A DNA stretch of 64,000 bases from a beta proteobacterium KB13 (GCA_000156155.1 DS995299.1:583827-647826); one strand, 5' to 3'; counted from the stretch's first letter, positions 17,385 to 26,740 are shown. Notes: generated by a model from the letters alone, not told the origin. Numbers and translations: made by a program.

Positions 17385-18570
17385 TTTGAGGTAGGCGGTT
17401 TAATGGTTTTGATAAAAGAATATGGAAATCATTGATGGCTCTTTCATGAAAGCCACCAGCGCAATAAGAAAAATAATAGTTCCACATCTTCATGAATCTC
17501 TCGTCAAACCCAAGGCTCATAATCTTTTTACTATTCTTATTAAAAGATTTTTGCCAGAGCGTGAGCGTTTTCGCATAATGCTCATTAATGTTTTCTAGAT
17601 CAGAAATGATCAGGTCTGTATGTCTTGTAATAGTTGACTGGATAATATCAATTGACGGGATACATGACCCTGGAAAGATATATTTTTGGATAAAATCTAC
17701 AGTCTTAACGGCTTGGTTGTATCTTTGATCACGAATAGTAATTGCTTGAATTAATCCCATACCAGTCGGTTTTAGAAGAGAGCTTACCTGTTTAAAATAA
17801 TCAGGGTAATAATTATGGCCAACAGCTTCTATCATCTCGATGGATACCAACTTGTCAAACTGACCACTCAGGTGTCTATAGTCTTTAAAGAGTAAGTTAA
17901 TTTGTTTTGTTAATCCTTTTTTCTTAATTAACTCTTTGGCGAAATTATATTGCTGCCTTGATATGGTTGTTGTAGTTACCTTGCAACCATACTTTTCAGC
18001 TACATATGTAGCAAAACCACCCCAGCCAGTTCCTATCTCAACGATATGATCGGTTTTTTTAAGCTGTAGTTTTTTGCAGATAATATCCAGTTTGTTTAAG
18101 GATGCATGGTGCAATGATTGGGATTTATTATTAAAAATGGCTGATGAGTACATCATTGTTTCATCTAAAAATAATTTAAAGAAATCATTACTTAAATCAT
18201 AATGTGCTGAAATATTTCTCTTACTATTTTTTATAGAGTTTCTATTGAGATAATGAATGAGTTTGAAGAGTGGCTTGATAAAGAAGTTAAATTTCGTTTC
18301 TAATTTTTCTGTTAATTGTTGATTTACAGCAAAGACACGAATGACATTAGTTAAATTTGGGCTACACCAGTATCCATTCATGTAAGCCTCACTCGCACCG
18401 ATGGAGCCACCAAAAATTATGTACTTATAAAAGGTTTGGTCTTTTACAACGATTTGTGCTTTTAGAGGTTCCTTTTTTGATCCAAATACATGTTGTTGTT
18501 CACCATCATGAATCACTAAATTTGCATGCTTCAAGAGTTTGAGGTTTGAAAAAAGAAGTTTTTTTAACAT
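17365..18570 (-). CDS. Cyclopropane-fatty-acid synthase family SAM methyltransferase, noncanonical active site
   Basis: 401 aa, CFA/mycolic-acid methyltransferase family. It acts on unsaturated acyl chains of membrane phospholipids. The SAM site is EIGTGWGGFA near residue 190; the substrate region HYDLSNDFF, the Glu in EMIEAVG and the Tyr in HYAKTL are present. Two bicarbonate-site residues of E. coli Cfa appear changed: YSCAYW is YSSAIF (Cys139 to Ser) and LLHTIGS is LIQAITI (His266 to Gln). This pattern fits the paralogue class that, as I recall, travels with DUF1365 and an FAD protein, so the product may be a methylated rather than a cyclopropane fatty acid. Two bases separate it from DUF1365. 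Confidence 0.85.
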   Translation of the reverse strand: MLKKLLFSNLKLLKHANLVIHDGEQQHVFGSKKEPLKAQIVVKDQTFYKYIIFGGSIGASEAYMNGYWCSPNLTNVIRVFAVNQQLTEKLETKFNFFIKPLFKLIHYLNRNSIKNSKRNISAHYDLSNDFFKLFLDETMMYSSAIFNNKSQSLHHASLNKLDIICKKLQLKKTDHIVEIGTGWGGFATYVAEKYGCKVTTTTISRQQYNFAKELIKKKGLTKQINLLFKDYRHLSGQFDKLVSIEMIEAVGHNYYPDYFKQVSSLLKPTGMGLIQAITIRDQRYNQAVKTVDFIQKYIFPGSCIPSIDIIQSTITRHTDLIISDLENINEHYAKTLTLWQKSFNKNSKKIMSLGFDERFMKMWNYYFSYCAGGFHERAINDFHILLSKPLNRLPQNEKDLL

Positions 18571-18572
18571 AT

Positions 18573-19301
18573 TTATTTTAACGGGTGTGAATAGAATGGG
18601 GTTTTCTTAAACCAAAGTTTTAATGCATTCCAATATATCTTAAAAACAGTCTCGAGAGGAGATAGTGGATATTTAAATATATATGAAGTTAAGCTAAGTC
18701 CTGAAATCGATCTTCTTTTTAATTTAAGGGTAGCATTAAATACTTTTTCACTATTAAGATTATTGTTCATGCTTATAACGATAACATCATTTGGTTTTGT
18801 AAATTGCCAGTTATATTTTATGTGCATAGGCATGAAAGGGGATATGTGAAACTCTTTATCAAAGTTAAATGTGTGGGTTATATCTTCTTGGTTGCAATGA
18901 TGAACATATGCGAATCTTTCATTCCAGGGCGTGTTATTGATGTCAGAAATAATGGCCTTTAAGGTAGAGCCTTGGTAACAATAATAAAAGCTGACAGGGT
19001 TGTAGCACACCCCGAAAACACGAGGGGTTGTTAGTATAAAAATTTTGCTTACCCCCTTAATTTTTTTAGTGGTCAAAAAGTCAATTAAGTCCTTTTTTAA
19101 GTACCTTGATTTGCGAAAATAATCTTTTTGTCTAAAACAGACAATATTTGGACGATCAAAACTCCAGAGAAAAGAACGCCGAAAAGTTGAGTTGACCTGA
19201 TCTAAGTCAAGCATCAGCATCGAATACCTGTATGAGAATTTATTTTTTGTGGGTGCAATTCGATCGTGAGTGACAACGCCACTATAAATTCCCTGGTTCA
19301 A
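18573..19301 (-). CDS. DUF1365 family protein
   Basis: 242 aa. Begins GIYSGVVTHDRIAPTKNKFSY and contains FGVCYNPVSFYYCY, both typical of DUF1365. No biochemical function is established for the family to my knowledge. It is regularly found between an FAD-dependent amine-oxidase-like protein and a Cfa homologue, as here, in gene sets linked to membrane fatty-acid modification and, in some bacteria, to singlet-oxygen or light-stress regulation. No ChrR/sigma-E regulator is in this window. It overlaps the upstream flavoprotein by four bases (ATGA). Confidence 0.85.
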   Translation of the reverse strand: MNQGIYSGVVTHDRIAPTKNKFSYRYSMLMLDLDQVNSTFRRSFLWSFDRPNIVCFRQKDYFRKSRYLKKDLIDFLTTKKIKGVSKIFILTTPRVFGVCYNPVSFYYCYQGSTLKAIISDINNTPWNERFAYVHHCNQEDITHTFNFDKEFHISPFMPMHIKYNWQFTKPNDVIVISMNNNLNSEKVFNATLKLKRRSISGLSLTSYIFKYPLSPLETVFKIYWNALKLWFKKTPFYSHPLK

Positions 19302-20545
19302 TTATTTACCCCGCTAAATTTTATGGCATTCAATGCGCTAACAACTCCATCCTCATGGAAACCATTTCCCCAGTAGGCTCCTGCAAAAGCAAAGTGGCCA
19401 CTACATAATAACTTCTGCTTCTTTTGAACTGCAAAGGTGTTTAGGTTAAATGTGGGGTGCTCATATGTTATTTTTTTTAAAATCTTTTTGTTGTTTATTT
19501 TTTTATCAATATTTAAGCTAACCATTAAATCCGATTTTGTTTTGATATTTTGCAAAATATTCATGTTATAGGACACCGTGACATCACTAATAAGTTTCTT
19601 ATCAATATGATAATTCCATGCCGCCCATGCTCTTTTATTATTGGGCATGAGTGATGAGTCTCGGTGTAATATTGCACTATTTTTTGCATAGGCAAATTGT
19701 CCAAGTATCTTTTTTTGTGTGGGTGTTGGCTTTTTGATTAATTTAAGTGCTTGGTCGGCATGACAGGCAAAAAAAACATAGTCGAATGAATAATTACTCT
19801 GTTTTGTTTGTACAACACATTTATTTCCATTCTGATAAATAGATTGGATATTTGCATTTAGGATAATTGAACCGTTTAGTTTTTTAATTATTTGATCCAC
19901 GTACGTCTTAGACCCGTTTTTTATGGTGAGCCATTGAGGACGGTCGTTGATATTAATCATGCCATGATTGTTTAAAAATTTTAAAAAAAATAGTAATGAA
20001 AATTTTTTAACATCCTTAAAGCTAGAAGACCAAATGGCTGAGGTCATCGGCAATAAGTAGTTGGTCATAAAATAATTTGAAAAGTTATAAAAGCATAAAA
20101 ACTCTTCGATAGTGATATTTTTGATTTGAGAGGCAGGCATTTTGAGTAACTTTTTTCCTAATCGATTAAATTTCAATATCTCCCATATCATTAGCCAGAA
20201 TCTAACATTAAAAATATTTTTTCTTTGACTGAATAGGGTATTAAAGTTGTTTCCATTATATTCAAGACCATTTAATTTAGATTGAACACTAAAGCTCATT
20301 GATGATTTTTGAAAAGGGACATCAAGTTCGTTGATTAATTTTAAAAAGTTGGGATATGTTTTTTTGTTAAAAACAATAAAACCAGAATCAACATTAATTT
20401 TTTTATTGTCTATGGTTAGTGAATGGGTATGAGTGTGCCCACCAACACGGTTGTCTTTTTCGAAGACTGTGATTTGATGTTTTTTTCCAAGATAGTGGGC
20501 CAGAGTGAGGCCTGAGATACCGGAACCAACTACTGCTATTTTCAT
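19298..20545 (-). CDS. FAD-dependent amine-oxidase-like oxidoreductase of the Cfa/DUF1365 cluster
   Basis: 415 aa flavoprotein. The Rossmann motif AVVGSGISGLTLA opens the protein, followed by FEKDNRVGGHTHTH, the dinucleotide-binding and substrate-facing segment of NAD(P)/FAD amine-oxidase-like proteins, and a C-terminal AFAGAYWGNGFHEDGV FAD-contact segment. It resembles carotenoid-desaturase and protoporphyrinogen-oxidase-type folds. In the DUF1365/Cfa context I infer oxidation or reduction of an acyl chain, but no substrate is shown. It overlaps the desaturase by one base and DUF1365 by four. Confidence 0.85.
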   Translation of the reverse strand: MKIAVVGSGISGLTLAHYLGKKHQITVFEKDNRVGGHTHTHSLTIDNKKINVDSGFIVFNKKTYPNFLKLINELDVPFQKSSMSFSVQSKLNGLEYNGNNFNTLFSQRKNIFNVRFWLMIWEILKFNRLGKKLLKMPASQIKNITIEEFLCFYNFSNYFMTNYLLPMTSAIWSSSFKDVKKFSLLFFLKFLNNHGMININDRPQWLTIKNGSKTYVDQIIKKLNGSIILNANIQSIYQNGNKCVVQTKQSNYSFDYVFFACHADQALKLIKKPTPTQKKILGQFAYAKNSAILHRDSSLMPNNKRAWAAWNYHIDKKLISDVTVSYNMNILQNIKTKSDLMVSLNIDKKINNKKILKKITYEHPTFNLNTFAVQKKQKLLCSGHFAFAGAYWGNGFHEDGVVSALNAIKFSGVNN

Positions 20546-21456
20546 TAGTTATGTTTTTGTCTTATGGCCTTACTAACCGTTCTTAAATTATAAACAATCC
20601 CAAAAAAGGACAGAAATCTAAGTGCATAGTAAGTTAAGTCAACTTCCCACCAGTAGAATCCCTGTCTAATAGAGCCAGGGTAGTGATGGTGATTATTGTG
20701 CCAACCCTCTCCGAAAGTGATCAGGGCAACAAAAAAATTATTTTTACTTTCTTCTTTTGTGTTGTATCGCTGTGTTCCCCAAAGGTGAGCAATAGAATTT
20801 ACGGCAAATGTGCAATGATAAACAAGAATTGTTGATACACAGAAACCCCAGATAACCATATTCAAACCGCTGATGCCTGAAGTTAACGATGAGTGCTCAC
20901 CAATTACAAATAAGGATATAAGTAATAGGACGGGAGGTAACCAATCAAATCGATCGATTAATACTAATTCTTTAAACTTAGTTAGGTCGCGAACAACCTT
21001 ACGATCAGTTAGAAAGTTTTTCTTGGCAAGGAACCAGCCCATATGGCTCCATAAGAAGTGATGTGTGTGGGGTGAGTGGTGGTCATTATGCCTATCTGAA
21101 TTTAGATGATGTCGTCGGTGATGCGATGCCCACCAAATCGGACCTCGCTGTGCTGCCGTTGATCCAATGAAGGCGAAGATGAATTGCATCAATCTAGATG
21201 TTTTGAAGGTTTTATGCGCAAAGTAACGATGATAAAAGCCTGTAATGGCAAACATGCGAATCATAAATAAGAATAATGCTACCCAGAATAAGTACCATTC
21301 AAAATGGGTCCAAAATGCCGCCAGAGCGCCAAAGTGGATTAGGATGAAGGGGATAACCCTGAACCAATCGATTGTGTCTCCATCTACATCTTTTTGTTTT
21401 TGATAGTATTTCTCAGCGTAATTATTATCGAAAATTTTTAATAAAAAATGCTTCAT
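20545..21456 (-). CDS. Membrane acyl-CoA/acyl-lipid delta-9-type fatty acid desaturase
   Basis: 303 aa di-iron membrane desaturase. The three His boxes are visible: HRYFAH (76-81), HHRRHH (112-117) and HNNHHHYPGS (about residue 250). Four membrane spans are expected from the hydrophobic segments around residues 35-70, 90-105, 170-190 and 200-220. Such enzymes put a double bond at C9 of a saturated acyl chain, the substrate that a Cfa-type enzyme would then modify, which fits its place three genes upstream of the Cfa homologue. It needs an electron donor (ferredoxin or cytochrome b5) not encoded next to it. Confidence 0.92.
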   Translation of the reverse strand: MKHFLLKIFDNNYAEKYYQKQKDVDGDTIDWFRVIPFILIHFGALAAFWTHFEWYLFWVALFLFMIRMFAITGFYHRYFAHKTFKTSRLMQFIFAFIGSTAAQRGPIWWASHHRRHHLNSDRHNDHHSPHTHHFLWSHMGWFLAKKNFLTDRKVVRDLTKFKELVLIDRFDWLPPVLLLISLFVIGEHSSLTSGISGLNMVIWGFCVSTILVYHCTFAVNSIAHLWGTQRYNTKEESKNNFFVALITFGEGWHNNHHHYPGSIRQGFYWWEVDLTYYALRFLSFFGIVYNLRTVSKAIRQKHN

Positions 21457-21974
21457 TAGTTATGAGGGACAAAACGTAACATATCTCCATCATAACCCAG
21501 TTCAGAGGTTTTTTTATAAATCCATTGTTTTTTTTCGGTAGGTAAATCAGTTGTTCGTGACATAAACCACAGGTAGTCTCTCTTATCTCTAGCGACAATT
21601 GTGTTTTCATAACCTTCATCAATATAGGCAATCACATATTGTGCCTTTATGGGCCAAATAAATTGCATACCCCAAACAGCATTATTTGTTCCAGGAATAA
21701 CAAACCCTTTTGGTTTGTAGATTTTTTCTGGACCATCTAAGGCACCTTTGTTAAAGGTGAAAGTTGTTTCAATCACCTGGTCCGCACTATTAAAAGAGTA
21801 GCTTTCCACCGCATTAAACGCATTTTTTTCAATCAGCGCCGGGATGTGGGCCAACACATACCAATCTCCCATAAAATTATCCAATGAAATCTTCTCCACG
21901 GGCTCAATTTTAGGGAGACCGTTTGTTGCACAACCAGAAATTAGCGTAAATATAATAAGGACTATCTTTTTCAT
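21456..21974 (-). CDS. blc: Outer-membrane lipocalin lipoprotein (Blc-like)
   Basis: 172 aa. Lipoprotein signal peptide with lipobox LISGC, Cys near residue 15; the mature protein begins CATNGLP, with no Asp at +2, so outer-membrane sorting is expected. GDWYVLA is the lipocalin G-x-W motif and RDYLWFMSR matches the third conserved region. Bacterial lipocalins bind lysophospholipids or fatty acids and help maintain membranes. Its position just upstream of a desaturase and a Cfa homologue supports a membrane-lipid role. It overlaps the POT transporter by four bases and the desaturase by one. Confidence 0.9.
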   Translation of the reverse strand: MKKIVLIIFTLISGCATNGLPKIEPVEKISLDNFMGDWYVLAHIPALIEKNAFNAVESYSFNSADQVIETTFTFNKGALDGPEKIYKPKGFVIPGTNNAVWGMQFIWPIKAQYVIAYIDEGYENTIVARDKRDYLWFMSRTTDLPTEKKQWIYKKTSELGYDGDMLRFVPHN

Positions 21975-23302
21975 AATAACTTTCGTAAATAAGGTCTAGA
22001 CATAATCAGAGCAATCGCTCCTAACATGGTTAGGATACTAATGAACTTAAATAAGTTCAGATCTAAGTTTTGAACAACTGACGGAAGGAGTCCTGCCAGA
22101 TAGCTAGCAATGGCAAAGGTCAGAAACCATAAACCAATCATGAAAGATTGAATTTTTTTTGGCGCCACTTTGGTTACCATTGATAAGCTGGTTGGAGACA
22201 GACACAATTCACCCAGTGTGTGAAAAAAATAAATCAGCACAACCCAAGTAAAGTGAATGTTTTCCATATCTTGGATGAGTGTCAAAATTATAAATCCCAA
22301 ACTCATCAATAACAGTCCGAGACTCATCTTCTCAGGTGTTTCAGTCCTAAATCTTGAATCTATACAAAACCAAATTTTAGCAACAACTGTACCTAAACAA
22401 ATAATGATCAGTGGATTAATGGCAAGAAAGAATGTGGTTGGTATGGTGAAATTAAAAAAACTTTTATCTACTTTTGAATCTGTAAAAAGTGTCAGTGACC
22501 CACCGGCTTGCTCGAAACCGACCCAAAAAATGACCGAAAACAGACCAAGAATAATAATATAGTATATTTTTTTTAAATCTTTTCTATTAAACGGAAAGGA
22601 TGATCTCTTAATAAAAAATAATATAACCGTGAGAATAATTAAAAGAACAATCCATGTTGGCGAATAGATGATAAAACAAATTAAAGCCACATTTATGAAT
22701 AAAAAGATTTTAATTTTTGAATAATTAATTTGTGTTTTTAAAATCTCAATTTGGTTAATTTTTAAGCAAAATACGACTAAGCCAAGAAGCATTCCAAAAG
22801 CAGCCATTAAAAAGCCTAAATGCCAGCTATAAAATTCACCTACAAAACCAATTATTAGTGGGGCTAAGAAAGCTCCGATATTAATTCCGATATAGAAGTA
22901 ACTAAATCCCTCATCTCTTAATTTTTCTGGTTTTGATTCGTAAAGGTTACCTAGCATGCTTGAAATGTTTGGTTTAAAGAAACCATTTCCGGCAATCAAG
23001 AAGCCCAAACCAATGAAGAATAAGGACTCAAATGCGAGTAAGGCGTGTCCGATCATCATCAAGATCCCACCAATCAAAATAGCATTAACATTATTTATAT
23101 ATTTATCGGCAAGATAGCCACCCAAAAGTGGTGTTAAATAGACTAGTCCGGTATAGATTCCATAAATATGGAGGGCTTCGTTATCCGGATAAGCCATCGC
23201 ATTGACTAAATAAAGAACCAGAAGGGCTCGCATCCCATAAAAACTGAATCTCTCCCACATTTCAGTGAAAAAAAGTGTGCGAAGTAATTTTGGGTGCTTC
23301 AT
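21971..23302 (-). CDS. POT/PTR family proton-dependent oligopeptide transporter
   Basis: 443 aa MFS protein of the POT family. The N-terminal signature FFTEMWERFSFYGMR with the ExxER-type motif is present, then GGYLADKY and GNGFFKPNISSMLG in helices 2-4. At least 12 hydrophobic segments follow. POT carriers take up di- and tripeptides with protons. The gene lies four bases after glnD and overlaps the lipocalin, so it is cotranscribed in the long leftward run. Its relation to lipid genes is not obvious; peptide uptake next to the nitrogen sensor glnD may be meaningful or chance. Confidence 0.9.
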   Translation of the reverse strand: MKHPKLLRTLFFTEMWERFSFYGMRALLVLYLVNAMAYPDNEALHIYGIYTGLVYLTPLLGGYLADKYINNVNAILIGGILMMIGHALLAFESLFFIGLGFLIAGNGFFKPNISSMLGNLYESKPEKLRDEGFSYFYIGINIGAFLAPLIIGFVGEFYSWHLGFLMAAFGMLLGLVVFCLKINQIEILKTQINYSKIKIFLFINVALICFIIYSPTWIVLLIILTVILFFIKRSSFPFNRKDLKKIYYIIILGLFSVIFWVGFEQAGGSLTLFTDSKVDKSFFNFTIPTTFFLAINPLIIICLGTVVAKIWFCIDSRFRTETPEKMSLGLLLMSLGFIILTLIQDMENIHFTWVVLIYFFHTLGELCLSPTSLSMVTKVAPKKIQSFMIGLWFLTFAIASYLAGLLPSVVQNLDLNLFKFISILTMLGAIALIMSRPYLRKLL

Positions 23303-23306
23303 CAGG

Positions 23307-25865
23307 TTATTTAAGGAGGTTTAAGAGATCATTCTCAAGGTTTTTTGGCTCAAATTGTGAGTCATTGCTGATTTTGAAATCAAAATGATCCTCAACACGC
23401 TCGCCCATGGTCGTAATTTTGGCATTAGACAGGCTAATGTTGTATCTTTTTAGAAGAGAGGCAACGGATAATAATAACGCTTTACGATTGGCTGTTTTGA
23501 TCTGCAGGTGAAATAGCCCATCGTCATTTATTAGCTCAATAAAATCCTCAATTTGATGGAAGCTGGCCTGCCTTGATTTTTTCATTAGGTTGTTAGAAGT
23601 ATTAAAGCTATTCTTGCTAAGATCCTGATCAATTACATTCGTGAGATTTTCTTCAATATATTTAAAAAAGTCCTTGAACCTCAATGAACTTTCATCTTCA
23701 TAGGTAATATTAAAGACATTTAATGCATAGTTATGATTTGTTGTAAAAATTTTAGCTTGACTGATTTCGCATGATATTTCATTGAAAAAATGGCAAGTTT
23801 TGTAAAAAATATCATTTTTATCTTTTGTATAAATCAACACCTCAATACCTTGCCCGCCTTTTTGATGCCTGACTCTGGTAATTGTTTTTTGTGTGTTTGC
23901 GTGTGAGAGAAGAAGCCGTGTGTGCCATGATATTTCTGGGGCTTCAAACTTTGTAAAGTATTCAGAACCCATTAGCGACCAGTTTTTTTGATACATGTGC
24001 GGCTCAATTGAATATTTAATTAAATTATTTTGAATTTGCTTCACTCTTTGCTCAATAAATTGCTCGTTAGTGAGTTTGTTTTGCAAGTATTTTGTCGCTG
24101 TCTGGTGAAGGCCATTAATTAGAACTGATTTCCATTGATTCCAAACCTTGTGGCTTGTGCCTCGAATATCTGCAGTAGTTAACAGGTATAGTAAATCAAG
24201 ACGATCCTGATTTTGAACTTCAGTTGCAAAGGAGCGAATCACTGAAGGATCTGCAAGGTCAAGCTTTTGGGCAACATTTGACATTAATAGGTGATTTTTT
24301 ACTAACCATGAAATTGTTTGAATATCAGGTATGCTCAGGTTAAACATTCGACCAAATCTCTTAACTTCTTTTTCGCCTAAGCTTGAATGATCACCGCCTC
24401 TTCCTTTGGCAATGTCATGGAAAAGACCGGCTAGGTATAAAATTGATGGGTCTTTAAGTCTTTTGAATGCCTCATGGGATTCGGGTGATTCATGTTTTAG
24501 TTTAGCCTTGCTGTATCTTCTCAAGTTATCGATTACATTGAGTGTATGTTCGTCTACGGTGTAGATATGGAATAGGTCATGCTGCATTTGCGAGATTATC
24601 TTTCCAAAAACAGGTAAAAATTTTCCTAAAATGTTATATCGGCTGAGTAACCTTAATGATCGATTTACTTTTTGTTTTTCTTTAAAAACCTGCAAAAAAT
24701 CTTTTTGAATATTTTTGTCTGACCTGTAAGTCTTATCAATAACAAGGTTTGCGGTTGTTATAAAGTGGTCGATTAAATTGGGTCCAAAGCCCTGTATTGA
24801 TGGGTTACGTTGAAAAATATGGAAGTATGCAAAGATTTTCTTCGAAATTTCTTTCTTTGTATTTTTGTTTAGTTCCAAGAGTCCATCGGATATGTAAAGC
24901 TCATTAAAACCTTCAACTTTTTCTTTGCTAGATTGAAACTCAACAGTAAATTTTTTTGTAATAATTTCATTGAAGAGTATTATATAACGTATTGATTTAT
25001 ATAAGCTATTCATTACAAATTCACTTGCTTTTTTATTTGATGAATTCTTAAAACCTAAATCTTTTGCAATCTTTGATTGATAGTCAAAGAGCATCCTATC
25101 TTCCTGGTGGTTGGTTGCAATATGAAGATAAATTCTTCTTTTGATTAACTTGTTGTAGTGAAAGTTTATTAGGTTGAGTTGTTTTTTGGTGATTACCTTG
25201 CTTTCTAACAAAGTTTTGAGGTTATGATCTCCATACTTTGCTGAACAAAGCCATCGAATAAAATGGATGTCACGTAAACACCCCCTGGATTCCTTAATAT
25301 TTGGCTCTAAAAGGTATCCAGACTTGCTAAATTTTTGATGCCTTAATTCCTGCTCTTTTACTTTTGCTAGGATAAATTTTTTAACGTTTAATGTTTTTTT
25401 AAATTTTTCATTATATTTTTCATATAAAAGGTGATTGCCACAGATGAGCCTGGATTCTAGAAGGTTGGTAGCAATTGTGATGTCTTTTATGTCTTTTGCT
25501 ATTTCATCAATTATCCTCTGACTAACACCCAGCCTGAATCCAAAATCCCAACAAAGTTGAATAAAATTTTCTAACTTCTCATTATTGATATTGATTGAAT
25601 CGATGCTATTGGCAATGATAGTTATATCAATGTCTGATGATGGATAGAGCTCCTTTCTGCCATATCCACCAACAGCAACAAGACAAAAGGAATCATTTAA
25701 ATCAGCTAGCACCCACAATTTTTTTAAAACATCGTCACAGAGTTTGGTATTTTGCTTTAAGAAGCTTGAGCTGTTATGTTTTTTTAAAAACTGAGACTTT
25801 ATTTGATCGAATCTAATGTCATATGATTTTTTAATGAACTTAAAATCATTTTTTTTTGATCCCAT
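23307..25865 (-). CDS. glnD: [Protein-PII] uridylyltransferase/uridylyl-removing enzyme
   Basis: Bifunctional nitrogen sensor that uridylylates and deuridylylates PII. N-terminal nucleotidyltransferase motif GGYGRKELYPSSDID near residue 75; HD domain with HDIAKGRGGDHS near residue 455 for the removing activity; two C-terminal ACT domains (about residues 680-850) for glutamine sensing. About 852 aa, typical length. I choose the ATG at 25865 (MGSKKND), four bases after the map stop; a TTG at 25877 would overlap map. The map-glnD order beside divergent rpsB is classical for beta- and gammaproteobacteria. Confidence 0.94.
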   Translation of the reverse strand: MGSKKNDFKFIKKSYDIRFDQIKSQFLKKHNSSSFLKQNTKLCDDVLKKLWVLADLNDSFCLVAVGGYGRKELYPSSDIDITIIANSIDSININNEKLENFIQLCWDFGFRLGVSQRIIDEIAKDIKDITIATNLLESRLICGNHLLYEKYNEKFKKTLNVKKFILAKVKEQELRHQKFSKSGYLLEPNIKESRGCLRDIHFIRWLCSAKYGDHNLKTLLESKVITKKQLNLINFHYNKLIKRRIYLHIATNHQEDRMLFDYQSKIAKDLGFKNSSNKKASEFVMNSLYKSIRYIILFNEIITKKFTVEFQSSKEKVEGFNELYISDGLLELNKNTKKEISKKIFAYFHIFQRNPSIQGFGPNLIDHFITTANLVIDKTYRSDKNIQKDFLQVFKEKQKVNRSLRLLSRYNILGKFLPVFGKIISQMQHDLFHIYTVDEHTLNVIDNLRRYSKAKLKHESPESHEAFKRLKDPSILYLAGLFHDIAKGRGGDHSSLGEKEVKRFGRMFNLSIPDIQTISWLVKNHLLMSNVAQKLDLADPSVIRSFATEVQNQDRLDLLYLLTTADIRGTSHKVWNQWKSVLINGLHQTATKYLQNKLTNEQFIEQRVKQIQNNLIKYSIEPHMYQKNWSLMGSEYFTKFEAPEISWHTRLLLSHANTQKTITRVRHQKGGQGIEVLIYTKDKNDIFYKTCHFFNEISCEISQAKIFTTNHNYALNVFNITYEDESSLRFKDFFKYIEENLTNVIDQDLSKNSFNTSNNLMKKSRQASFHQIEDFIELINDDGLFHLQIKTANRKALLLSVASLLKRYNISLSNAKITTMGERVEDHFDFKISNDSQFEPKNLENDLLNLLK

Positions 25866-25869
25866 GCGA

Positions 25870-26664
25870 TTAATCAAGAAAGGGTGGGGGTGTATTTTCG
25901 GATACAGTCAAGACTTCATACCCTTCTTTAGTAACTAAAATGGTATGTTCCCATTGTGCTGACAATGATCTATCCTTAGTAACAACTGTCCAACCGTCAG
26001 GCATTATACGAATATCTTTTTTACCTGCATTTACCATAGGTTCAATGGTGAATGTCATACCTTCTTTTAATTCGAATCCTGTTCCTTTTTTCCCATAGTG
26101 GAGGACTTGCGGTTCTTCATGGAAAACTTTTCCAATTCCATGCCCACAAAACTCTCGTACAATTGAAAATCCGTGGCTTTCCGCAAACTGTTGAATTGAA
26201 AAGCCGATATCACCTAATCTTGCGCCAGGCCTGACTTCTCGAATACCTTTCCACATTGATTGGTATGTAATTTCACACAATCTTTTTGCCTGAATTGATG
26301 GCTCGCCAACATAAAACATTCGGCTGGTATCACCGTGATAACCCTCTTTGATGACGGTTATATCAATATTTACAACATCACCTTTTTTAAGAACTCTGTC
26401 ACTAGGAATTCCATGACATATTTGATTATTAATCGATGTGCAAATTGATTTTGGATATGGAGCATGGCCTGGAGGTGCATAGTTTAGTGGGGCTGGTACT
26501 GTATCTTGAACGTTAACCATGTAATCGTGGCATAAACGGTCAATTTCTTCAGTTGCAACACCAGGTTGTACATGTGGAGTTATAAAGTCTAAAACTTCAG
26601 CAGCCAATTTACCAGCGACTCGCATTTTGCGAATATCATCTTCATTTTTTACTGTAACCGACAT
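25870..26664 (-). CDS. map: Methionine aminopeptidase, type I
   Basis: Removes the N-terminal Met from nascent proteins. Pita-bread fold with metal ligands in NIDITV and GDTSRMF (two Asp), GHGIGKVFHEEP (His and Glu region), TIEPMV and the final Glu in WEHTILV. 264 aa, the normal size for type Ia. First gene of the eleven-gene leftward run, and the only one preceded by a real intergenic gap, so its promoter may drive much of the run. A minus-strand TATAAT at 26699-26694 lies 30 bases upstream. AGGAAA precedes the ATG. Confidence 0.96.
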   Translation of the reverse strand: MSVTVKNEDDIRKMRVAGKLAAEVLDFITPHVQPGVATEEIDRLCHDYMVNVQDTVPAPLNYAPPGHAPYPKSICTSINNQICHGIPSDRVLKKGDVVNIDITVIKEGYHGDTSRMFYVGEPSIQAKRLCEITYQSMWKGIREVRPGARLGDIGFSIQQFAESHGFSIVREFCGHGIGKVFHEEPQVLHYGKKGTGFELKEGMTFTIEPMVNAGKKDIRIMPDGWTVVTKDRSLSAQWEHTILVTKEGYEVLTVSENTPPPFLD

Positions 26665-26693
26665 GTATTTCCTATACTTACAATCAAAATTGT

Positions 26694-26740
26694 ATTATAA
26701 TTGCGTTTTTTTAAAATATGCACTTATGCCACCTAAGGTG
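26694..26740. promoter_or_regulatory. map/rpsB divergent promoter region and candidate S2 leader hairpin
   Basis: The 126-bp gap between map and rpsB holds an overlapping pair of -10 boxes, TATAAT on the plus strand at 26696-26701 and TATAAT on the minus strand at 26699-26694, each with weak -35 elements. The rpsB leader then has two alternative stems, CACC/GGTG (26730-26733 with 26737-26740) and GCAC/GTGC (26720-26723 with 26738-26741). Ribosomal protein S2 represses its own operon through leader RNA in E. coli; a similar role for this hairpin is inference. Confidence 0.45.
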
